A model generated the notes under the pieces. That model was not told the DNA's origin. It ran no database searches and saw nothing but the letters and a program-made list of their open reading frames with translations. Below are positions 57,595-64,000 of a stretch of DNA of 64,000 nt, in pieces. The DNA lies in contig NZ_VWXI01000014.1 in the NCBI RefSeq assembly GCF_011752525.1, positions 1 to 64,000 on the forward strand, in the 5' to 3' direction. The position numbers were made by a program, and so were the translations under genes. This DNA is from Pantoea sp. Cy-639 (lineage in GTDB: Bacteria > Pseudomonadota > Gammaproteobacteria > Pseudomonadales > Pseudomonadaceae). The first letter of the stretch is position 1. The number at the start of each line of letters is the position of its first letter.

Positions 57595-58289
57595 GCGCGA
57601 GCTCCTGCGAATTTCTGGCAGACGAAGCCGGCGGCCATGCCCAGCAGGCCGGCCGCGACCAGTGCGGTTTCCCAGTGCCAGTAGCTGAACAGTACCGAGC
57701 AGAACAGCGATACCGCCACGCACACCACGGTCGGCAGGTTGCGTACCAGGGGCGCGATCAGCGCGACGAAGGTGGCAACGATGGAGAAGTCCAGTCCCAG
57801 CTGGTCCAGGTGCGGGATGTTCTGGCCAAGGATGATTCCGGCCAGGGTGAACAGGTTCCAGGCCACGTAGAAGGTCAGGCCCACGCCAAGGGCATACCAG
57901 CGGTTGAACTGTTGCTGGTCGTGGTGGCTGGTGAGGGCGAAGAACTCGTCGGTGAGCAAAAAGCCCAGCCCCAGCCGCCAGCGGGTCGGCAGGCCCGAGA
58001 GCACAGGGCGCATGGACAGCCCGTAGAGCAGGTGCTGCGAGGTCAGCAGCAGGGTGGTGAGCAGGATCGAGAACAGGTTGGCGCCACCCTTGAGCATGCC
58101 GATCGCCACCAGTTGCGCGGCACCGGCGAAGACGATGGCGGACAGGCCTTGGCCTTGCCAGGCGCTGAGGTTGGCTTCGATGGCCATCGACCCGGCCAGC
58201 AGGCCCCAGGGCGCGACGGCCAGGGACAGCGGCAGGATGGCAATGGCGCCATGGAGAAAAGCTTGGCGAGCGACGGGTGGGCTGGACAT
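57591..58289 (-). CDS. azlC: AzlC-type branched-chain amino-acid exporter subunit
   Basis: A 232-residue membrane protein with about six helices, marked by the AzlC pattern GAAQLVAIGMLKGGANLFSILLTTLLLTSQHLLYGLS and FLLTDEFFAL (split over residues 55-125). The ATG at 58289 gives the usual length; upstream frame is not protein-like. First gene of azlC-azlD-araC. Confidence 0.93.
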   Translation of the reverse strand: MSSPPVARQAFLHGAIAILPLSLAVAPWGLLAGSMAIEANLSAWQGQGLSAIVFAGAAQLVAIGMLKGGANLFSILLTTLLLTSQHLLYGLSMRPVLSGLPTRWRLGLGFLLTDEFFALTSHHDQQQFNRWYALGVGLTFYVAWNLFTLAGIILGQNIPHLDQLGLDFSIVATFVALIAPLVRNLPTVVCVAVSLFCSVLFSYWHWETALVAAGLLGMAAGFVCQKFAGARA

Positions 58290-58375
58290 GGACAGGGCAA
58301 CGAATCGACAGGGCAGACCAGCATGCCAGAGGGCGCAGTGGCTGGCTTGAACGATCTTGCTTGTTTGCCCGGCGC

Positions 58376-59122
58376 TCAGCGGTGGCTGGTCAGTCGCTGG
58401 CGGGCTGCCACGCAGCCGTTGATGTCCACGGCCTTGCGCCACAGGACTTGGCGCTGTGACGGATCGAGCTCGCCGAGCAGGCGGTAGACTTCGGCCTGGT
58501 AGTCGCGTTGACGTCCCCATTGCATTTCCAGGCCTTGCGGGCGACTGCGGCTGCAAGCCAGGTGGCTGGCCGGTTGCGGGTAGTAGGCGGCGTACAGGGT
58601 GGCCATGCTGGGGATCGCCGCCAGTGCCTCGCGGTAGGCAGGGCTGGCGTTATAGGGTGAACACCAATGGGCAATGGCCAGTGCCGGTGGCGCGAAGCCC
58701 TGGCTGAGGCTGGCCTCGAGCAGCGGGCAGGCGGCGTCGGCGATCTGCCCGGCGGGCAGGTAGGTGGTGTAGTACAGCGCCAGGCGATATTGCGCGACCG
58801 GATGGCCAAGGGCGACGGACTTCTTCAGCAGCGCCACTGCGGTGGGCAAGGTTCGCGCCATGGCCTGGCCCTGGCGACTGAGTTCGGGGTCGCCGTGAGC
58901 GGTGCGCAATGGGCTGGCACTGTCGTCCTGGATATCGGCTTGCTCCAGCAGGGGCAGTGCCTGGCGATAGAGCAGGTCGGCATGGGGGTCGATGTTCACC
59001 TCCAGCGCCTGGACGGTCAAGGTCGCCATCAGCAGCGGCAGGAACACGGCACCCGCGGTGCGGATGCGGCGCTTGCGGTTCGGGCGCGAGGGCGGTGACA
59101 GCTGGGCGGCTTCGATGGTCAT
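58376..59122 (-). CDS. Sel1-repeat-like exported or anchored protein
   Basis: A 248-residue protein with a charged N-terminus, one hydrophobic segment (about residues 22-40, AGAVFLPLLMATLTVQAL) that may be a signal or anchor, then helical repeat sequence including AVALLKKSVALGHPVAQYRLALYY, a Sel1-type unit. Several Cys and Pro follow. Probably periplasmic; role unknown. Likely monocistronic. Confidence 0.7.
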   Translation of the reverse strand: MTIEAAQLSPPSRPNRKRRIRTAGAVFLPLLMATLTVQALEVNIDPHADLLYRQALPLLEQADIQDDSASPLRTAHGDPELSRQGQAMARTLPTAVALLKKSVALGHPVAQYRLALYYTTYLPAGQIADAACPLLEASLSQGFAPPALAIAHWCSPYNASPAYREALAAIPSMATLYAAYYPQPASHLACSRSRPQGLEMQWGRQRDYQAEVYRLLGELDPSQRQVLWRKAVDINGCVAARQRLTSHR

Positions 59123-59215
59123 GACAGGTATGCGTGTGCCTCAGGCGGATCGGATACGACGACGGGCTATTCTAGCCACCCATGGCCATTCGCTGAAAGC
59201 CCGGGAACCCTTCGA

Positions 59216-60316
59216 TCAGGTGTGCTTGACCGGCGTCATTTTACGTAATGTGTATTTTTCCTGGGCCAGGCCCAGCTTGGCGGTGATCACCTTGGCCAGG
59301 GCATTGTTGCCCAGGTCATTGAAGTGCAGGCGGTCGGCGAACAGGTGTTCGTCGAACACCGGGGAGCTGCTGAGCATGCAGTTCATGTCGTAGCAGGGCA
59401 CCGGCTCGGCCTGGTTCTTGATCCGCCGGAAGAAGGCCATGTGCAACTGGCTGTCGTGGGCGTTGCCGATCAGGCGATCGAAGTTCGACGGCTGCCGGTC
59501 GAGCTGTTCGAGCATGGCCTGCTCGGGGGCCGGCAGCGTCTCCCTGCACCAGGGCAGCAGGGGTTGGAGGATGAAGGTGAGGGTGGTGTGGCCGTCGGCC
59601 AGCAACCGGTCCCACTGGCGTAGCGTCCGGCCAATGCTGTCGGCGGCCCGGATCAGGCGTTTGTCGGGGCCGGGAAGGTTGTCCAGGGTTGGCCAAGGGT
59701 CAGGGCGGTGTGGCGCCATGGCCTGGCTAAGGCGCTGCCAGAAGGACTCCCGGCGCGCTGGGACGTCGGCCTGCACGCCTTCGTTGAAGCGGTTGAGAAA
59801 TGCCTGGTAGTGCTGAGCATGGTGCGGGTCCTGGGCACCGGCGAGGATTTCCACCAGGGCTTCCTGGGCCAGCGTGTTCAAGCCGCTGAGCACCACCACG
59901 TGGCCGATCTGGCCGAAACGGTGCTGATGGGTGAGGAACATCATCAGCTCCTGGGTGGCATTGAGCCCGCAGCCTGCCAGGCTCAGCCAGACTTCGCCCG
60001 TCAGTTCCGACAGGTACGACGCCACGGTGTGCTCGTCGGAGCTGGCGCCGATGCCCATCGCCGCGGAGCCGCCCACCAGCAGGTTGACCCGTGCCGCGCC
60101 ACCGCGTTCGGCGACCGAGTGGCGCCGGCCGGCGCAATGGCTGTAGCGCATGCCGAGGGCGTCGGTGTTGATGGCCCCGGAGCGGTAGCCGCGTTCATGC
60201 ACGTACAGGGTCTGCGGTGCGCGACGGCTGCCCAGTTGCAGGAAGCGCTGGTAGTCCTGCTGCTGGTGGAGCGAAGTGCCCATGAGGTCGGCCGTGGTGG
60301 TGTCGATCGTGGTCAT
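59216..60316 (-). CDS. SGNH/GDSL-like hydrolase
   Basis: A 366-residue protein without signal peptide. Blocks of the SGNH fold are visible: block I VGGSAAMGIG, block II LAGCGLNATQEL (Gly), block III VVLSGLNTLA (Asn) and block V DRLHFNDLGN (Asp-x-x-His). The fold covers esterases, lipases and acyl transferases. AAGGAG precedes ATG 60316. It is the third gene of the transcript YqcI/YcgG-like, LysE-like, SGNH-like, so it may act on the product of the first or on a conjugate of it. Enzyme activity is unproven. Confidence 0.78.
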   Translation of the reverse strand: MTTIDTTTADLMGTSLHQQQDYQRFLQLGSRRAPQTLYVHERGYRSGAINTDALGMRYSHCAGRRHSVAERGGAARVNLLVGGSAAMGIGASSDEHTVASYLSELTGEVWLSLAGCGLNATQELMMFLTHQHRFGQIGHVVVLSGLNTLAQEALVEILAGAQDPHHAQHYQAFLNRFNEGVQADVPARRESFWQRLSQAMAPHRPDPWPTLDNLPGPDKRLIRAADSIGRTLRQWDRLLADGHTTLTFILQPLLPWCRETLPAPEQAMLEQLDRQPSNFDRLIGNAHDSQLHMAFFRRIKNQAEPVPCYDMNCMLSSSPVFDEHLFADRLHFNDLGNNALAKVITAKLGLAQEKYTLRKMTPVKHT

Positions 60317-60351
60317 GGGCGCTCCTTCGTCGTGGTCGCAAGGCGGCTGGA

Positions 60352-60978
60352 TCAGGCCGCCAGTTCTTTGAGGTTGTAGGCCAGGCCGACGGCGGCGATC
60401 AGCAGCAATGCGACCCCCGAGGCCAGGCTGATCAGGCGGCTGCTGCGTGGCGAGGCGATCTTGCCGATGGCGAAGATGTACAGGCTGAGCACGGCGAAAT
60501 CGATGGCGATCCACAGTGCCGACAGCACTGCCATGCTTTTGCCGAACGACTCGGTGATCTGGATGAACTGCGGGAAGAAGGCGATGAAGAAGATGATGTC
60601 CTTGGGGTTGGAGATCCCGACCATGAACCCCTGCAGCAGACCGCCACGGGCAGCCGGCGGGGGCTCGGCGGGCGCGCTTTGCGCCGGGGTCTGGAGCGCT
60701 TCGCGCAGGGTGCCCAGGGCGATGTAGCCGATGAACAGGCAGCCCAGCAGGCTCATGCCGCTGAGCCAGGCCTTGTCGATGGCGGCGCTGGTCATGATGA
60801 TCCAGGCCGCGGCGCCGATCAGCACCAGCGAGGCCCAGTTGGTGCCGACGGCGGTGAACAGCGCCTTGCGCGAGCCAGAGGCGGCGGCGGTGTTGACGAT
60901 CAGGGCCACCACCGGGCCTGGGGTGGCGATCAGCAGCAGGACGGTGAGGGCGTAGGTGGCGGTCAGTGCGGTATTCAC
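60352..60978 (-). CDS. LysE/RhtB family exporter
   Basis: A 208-residue exporter with TPGPVVALIVNTA near the N-terminus, about six hydrophobic segments, and GISNPKDIIFF (the conserved NPK). GTG start only two bases after the upstream gene's stop, with GAGAACTG ahead, so tightly coupled. It probably exports the amino acid or derivative made or modified by the YqcI/YcgG-like protein, though a general amino-acid safety valve is possible. Confidence 0.9.
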   Translation of the reverse strand: MNTALTATYALTVLLLIATPGPVVALIVNTAAASGSRKALFTAVGTNWASLVLIGAAAWIIMTSAAIDKAWLSGMSLLGCLFIGYIALGTLREALQTPAQSAPAEPPPAARGGLLQGFMVGISNPKDIIFFIAFFPQFIQITESFGKSMAVLSALWIAIDFAVLSLYIFAIGKIASPRSSRLISLASGVALLLIAAVGLAYNLKELAA

Positions 60979-60980
60979 GT

Positions 60981-61757
60981 TCAGTTCTCGATCAGTGTGT
61001 CAGGGGTGGCGCGGGCCTGGAATGGGCAGCGCGCCGGGTTCAGCGAGCCGGGTTCCTGCAGTTGGTACTGCTGCCATTCGAAGTTGCCGTCCTGGCCGAA
61101 GAAGCCCAGGGCATCGGGGACCACGCCGTCGTTGTAGACGCGGACCCGCTCGCGGATCCGGGCACGGATGCGCTGGCCGCTTTCGGTGCTGGCGCTGGCC
61201 ACTTCGTCGAAGCTTTCGCGCGGGTTGATGACGAAGGCGATGTGCCGGCCCAGGTTGCGGCTTCTCATGGCCTGGTGGCCGGGGAAGCTCATGTTGATGA
61301 ACAGCGGCATTCCGGCAAAGCAGAATGACCACTGGCTGTCGTGCGGATCCTGTGGCACCTCCTGGGGCCAGGGCTGCGGATCGCGAGCGTGGAGCTCGCC
61401 CAGCACGCGCCAGGCAAGTGCCTGTTGCTGGCGCAGCGTGGAGTCTGTCGCCGTTTCGAGAAACACCAGCAAGGGGTTGCCGATACGTTGCTTGAGCGGG
61501 ATAGGCTCGATGGTGCGGATGTAGTCGGTGAGTCCGTGGGCGATGTCCTCGGCCAGTTGCCCGGCACGGGCGAAGATGATGTGGCAGGTGCGCGCGGTCA
61601 CCGCCTTGCGCCCGAACAGGCACGGGAAGTCGGGATCGGCGAGGGTTTCCTTGAAGTGTTGAATGGTCTTGTACGTCCAGTGCTGCCTGTTCTGGACATG
61701 TTCATCGGCCAGCTCTAGCGCATCCAGGCGATAGCAGTTTCCATAACCCGTAAACAT
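60981..61757 (-). CDS. YqcI/YcgG family protein (GntA-like)
   Basis: A 258-residue cytosolic protein that fits PF08892 (YqcI/YcgG): FPCLFGRKA at 44-52, a central region, FAGMPLFINMSFPGHQAMRSRNLGRHIAFVINPRE (split over about residues 148-185) and FQARATPDT near the end. A characterised member, GntA of guanitoxin biosynthesis, is a heme-dependent guanidine N-hydroxylase; others are uncharacterised. Whether this one N-oxygenates an amine or guanidine is inference. GGGGAAATC precedes the ATG. First gene of a three-gene transcript divergent from a LysR gene. Confidence 0.75.
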   Translation of the reverse strand: MFTGYGNCYRLDALELADEHVQNRQHWTYKTIQHFKETLADPDFPCLFGRKAVTARTCHIIFARAGQLAEDIAHGLTDYIRTIEPIPLKQRIGNPLLVFLETATDSTLRQQQALAWRVLGELHARDPQPWPQEVPQDPHDSQWSFCFAGMPLFINMSFPGHQAMRSRNLGRHIAFVINPRESFDEVASASTESGQRIRARIRERVRVYNDGVVPDALGFFGQDGNFEWQQYQLQEPGSLNPARCPFQARATPDTLIEN

Positions 61758-61831
61758 GATTTCCCCAGGTGTTGCTGAATCAAGTGATATGTCGGAATGA
61801 CTTTATGTACGTTGGCGGCATATCCATGCGG

Positions 61832-61843
61832 TTTATCGATAAA
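61832..61843. promoter_or_regulatory. Candidate operator TTTATCGATAAA
   Basis: A perfect 12-base palindrome within an AT-rich patch (about 61830-61860), between the divergent YqcI/YcgG-like gene and LysR gene. Position and symmetry suit a LysR-type or other dimeric regulator binding site, though no T-N11-A box assignment is certain. Confidence 0.4.
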
Positions 61844-61943
61844 TATTTGTTATTTACCGGCATTTTCCGAGAAGGGTCATACGTTGTAAAACGCCTGGAA
61901 CTATGACCTACTATTAGCCCCATTCATGCTTTGGACAGCACCG

Positions 61944-62864
61944 ATGTCGGAACGGATTCAAGCCCTGCATGCCTTGCGCGCCTTCGAAGTGGCCTCGCGC
62001 TACGGCTCTTTCACCCGCGCCGCCCAGGAACTGGCCCTGACCCAGGGCGCAGTCAGTCATCACATCAAGACCCTCGAAGCCCTGTTCGGCTGCGACCTGT
62101 TCGAGCGTCGCGGCCCCAAGCTGCGGTTGACCGAACATGGCCGGCTGCTGGCCCAGGAGCTCAAGGTCGGCTTCAAGATCATCGAGAACGCCTGCGCGCT
62201 GTTGCGCCAGGACCGCTACGGAATCCGCCTGAAAGCGCCGTCGACACTGACCGTGCGTTGGCTGTTGCGGGCGCTGGACGGGTTCAAGAAGGCCGACAAC
62301 AGCTGCGCGGTGCAACTGTCCAGCGTATGGATGGACATCGATGCGGTGGACTTCTACTCCGAGCCCTATGACTGCGCCATCCTGCTGGGCAACGGCCGTT
62401 TCCCGGCCGAGGTCGAGAGCCTGAAGCTGTTCGACGAGTGGCTGATCCCGGTCTGCCATCCCACCTACCTCGCCGACCCCGCACCGCCGCTGTCGGTGCT
62501 CCAGGACTGCGAGTTCCTGCACCCTTCACCGGACCGCCGCGACTGGCGCCGCTGGCTGGCGCGCCTGGATGCGCTGGACATCAGCATCGACCAGGGCCAG
62601 GTGTTCGATACCCTCGACCAGGGTATTTCGGCAGCCCAGCAGGGGTTGGGAATCTCGGTGGTCGACCTGGTGCTGGCCAGCGCCGACCTGGCGGCGGGCA
62701 ACCTGGTCACACCGTTCCCCCAGGCCGTGGCCACGGGGGATGGCTACTACATGACCTGGCTCAAGGCCAGCCCCAAGGCCCACCAGATGCACAAGCTGCG
62801 TGATTATCTGGTGGCGCAGGTGCCGGCGTTGGCGCACAAGGACATCAGCTACCTGTACGGTTGA
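61944..62864 (+). CDS. LysR-family regulator (GcvA-like)
   Basis: About 306 residues: N-terminal ALRAFEVASRYGSFTRAAQELALTQGAVSHHIKTLEALFG resembles GcvA-type LysR regulators (split over residues 10-50), then an effector domain with YDCAILLGNGRFP. ATG at 61944 or 61926. It is divergent from the YqcI/YcgG-LysE-SGNH transcript and is its probable activator. Confidence 0.92.
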   Translation: MSERIQALHALRAFEVASRYGSFTRAAQELALTQGAVSHHIKTLEALFGCDLFERRGPKLRLTEHGRLLAQELKVGFKIIENACALLRQDRYGIRLKAPSTLTVRWLLRALDGFKKADNSCAVQLSSVWMDIDAVDFYSEPYDCAILLGNGRFPAEVESLKLFDEWLIPVCHPTYLADPAPPLSVLQDCEFLHPSPDRRDWRRWLARLDALDISIDQGQVFDTLDQGISAAQQGLGISVVDLVLASADLAAGNLVTPFPQAVATGDGYYMTWLKASPKAHQMHKLRDYLVAQVPALAHKDISYLYG

Positions 62865-62912
62865 AGTCGTTTGCTGAACGACCGGATGATGGCGGCGAGT
62901 GCCGGTGACGGT

Positions 62913-63818
62913 TCATCCGGTTGGCCGCTCCCGGGCTGGCAGCACGTGTTCGAGCATGAAGTCGATGAACACGCGCAGCTTGGGTGGCACCTGACGGCCA
63001 GAAGGCCATAGCAGGTAGAAGCTGCCGCGCCTTTCCATGAAGCTGTCCAGCACACTCACCAGGCTGCCGGTCGCCAGCTCCCTGCGCACGCTGAAATCCG
63101 GCAGGCAGGTGATGCCGCGGTCGTTGAGGGCGAAGCAGATGCGCGTCTCGACATGGTTGCAGACCATGGCGATGGGGATGTCGTAGTCCTGCTCGGGGTG
63201 CTCCCGCCGCAGCGGCCAGACTTCCAGCTTGCCAGTGCTGGGGAAGCGGTAGTGCAGGCAGCGGTGGCCTGCCAGGTCACGCGGGTGTTGCGGCGTGCCA
63301 TGCTCCGCCAGGTAGGCGGGGGAGGCCACCAGGCGGTGCTGGAAGTGCCCGAGGAACTTGGCGTTCAGGCGCGAGTCCAGCGGTTGGCCACCACGCATCA
63401 CCACATCGAAACCCTCGCCGATGATGTCCACCATGCGGTCGCTGAAGTCCAGGTCGAGTTCGATGTCCGGATAGCGGGCCATGAACTCGGCCAGCGCCGG
63501 CATCACCAGCCCGGTCACCTGCGGCAGGCTGACCCGTAACCGTCCTCGCGGCGTGCCGCTGGCCTGGGACAGTGCCTGCTCGGTGGCTTCGATCTCGGCC
63601 AGGATGCGCTTGCTGCGCTCGAGGAACAACGCGCCTTCGGCCGTCAACGTGATGCTGCGGGTACTACGGTGAAACAGGCGCACGCCCAGCCGGCCTTCCA
63701 GGCGGGCGACGCGCTTGCCCACCGCCGAGGCGCTGATGCCCAGCGACTGGCCGGCAGCGACGAAACTGCGAGTTTCGGCCACCCGGTTGAAGACCACGAA
63801 ACCGCTGAGGCTGTCCAT
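62913..63818 (-). CDS. LysR-family regulator
   Basis: A 301-residue regulator with DNA-binding LGISASAVGKRVARLEGRLGVRLFHRSTRSI, the pattern of the large CrgA/DhcR-like LysR group, and an effector domain (LDFSDRMVDIIGEGFDVVMRGG). It converges on the GcvA-like gene and is divergent from the partial gene at 63933, which it may regulate. Confidence 0.92.
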   Translation of the reverse strand: MDSLSGFVVFNRVAETRSFVAAGQSLGISASAVGKRVARLEGRLGVRLFHRSTRSITLTAEGALFLERSKRILAEIEATEQALSQASGTPRGRLRVSLPQVTGLVMPALAEFMARYPDIELDLDFSDRMVDIIGEGFDVVMRGGQPLDSRLNAKFLGHFQHRLVASPAYLAEHGTPQHPRDLAGHRCLHYRFPSTGKLEVWPLRREHPEQDYDIPIAMVCNHVETRICFALNDRGITCLPDFSVRRELATGSLVSVLDSFMERRGSFYLLWPSGRQVPPKLRVFIDFMLEHVLPARERPTG

Positions 63819-63932
63819 GCTGCGCTCCGATTACGGACACCAGTGTCCTGAGTGAGCGGAATTCTACCCGTCTTTTTCCTCAATGCATCGGCAGCGCACC
63901 ATGACGGCCTTGATCGATAGCCGGAGGCATCC

Positions 63933-64000
63933 ATGACTTCACCTTCCCCGGCGGCGTGCGTCGCCGCTCCAACCACCAGCGCGCGCCTGCCCTTGAGCGG
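63933..64000 (+). CDS. Start of a gene cut by the window end
   Basis: ATG with GGAGG five to nine bases upstream, opening MTSPSPAACVAAPTTSARLP before the window ends (22 codons seen). This type of short hydrophilic lead often precedes an MFS transporter, and divergence from a LysR gene fits, but the product cannot be told. Confidence 0.55.
   Translation, partial: MTSPSPAACVAAPTTSARLPLS

Overview
The window reads as a chromosomal segment of a fluorescent Pseudomonas, most likely of the P. putida/P. entomophila group. Grounds: uniformly GC-rich coding sequence, proteins restricted or nearly restricted to Pseudomonas (a DUF1652 protein, several short conserved Pseudomonas hypotheticals), the cis-trans fatty acid isomerase next to metH and nfuA, a complete reductive pyrimidine catabolism locus, and palindromic REP-like elements of the Pseudomonas type (arms ending in CTCCCACA or containing GCTTGCCCCGCGAT). 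No phage, IS element, tRNA, rRNA or CRISPR array was recognised.

Layout. 1-435: duplicated REP-bearing spacer. 0.4-9.0 kb: LysE-type exporter, hybrid sensor kinase, TonB-dependent receptor with a DUF2946 protein, an orphan ParA-type ATPase and an OmpR-type two-component pair. 9.3-13 kb: ilvE, an ABC-F ATPase and two small genes (one VOC-fold). 13.2-18.9 kb: complete urease cluster ureD-A-B-C-E-J-F-G. 19.1-20.0 kb: a lower-GC patch with two small secreted cysteine peptides that share a C-terminal motif. 20-23 kb: LysR regulator, AlkA-type glycosylase and small Pseudomonas hypotheticals. 23.2-30 kb: OsmC-YcaO fusion, then two tandem four-cysteine secreted peptides, then a one-module adenylation/carrier/membrane-acyltransferase protein and a convergent propeller-like protein. 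30-33.1 kb: EmrB-type exporter, isochorismatase-like hydrolase, P-loop kinase-like protein. 33.15-33.45 kb: a 26-unit, 9-bp tandem repeat lying in the loop of a perfect 26-bp inverted repeat. 33.5-44.5 kb: pyrimidine catabolism (amidohydrolase, NCS1 transporter, dihydropyrimidinase, two-subunit dihydropyrimidine dehydrogenase), with an MFS/LysR pair and a RutR-like TetR regulator next to it. 44.6-54 kb: metH, cti, acyltransferase, nfuA, Sco-like and PCuAC-like copper proteins. 54-64 kb: regulators and exporters, including azlCD and a divergent LysR/YqcI-YcgG/LysE/SGNH cassette that looks like a small biosynthesis-and-export operon.

How genes work together. Nitrogen salvage is a theme: urease releases ammonia from urea, the pyd locus imports and degrades uracil or thymine to beta-amino acid, CO2 and ammonia, and several amino-acid exporters (LysE type, AzlCD) balance pools. 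The Sco-like/PCuAC pair would deliver copper to cytochrome oxidase. The most unusual material is the two sets of unannotated-type secreted cysteine peptides (19.1-19.9 kb and 25.7-26.0 kb), the second flanked by a YcaO protein and an NRPS-like membrane protein, the loop-located minisatellite at 33.2 kb, and the GntA/YcgG-like cassette at 59.2-62.9 kb.
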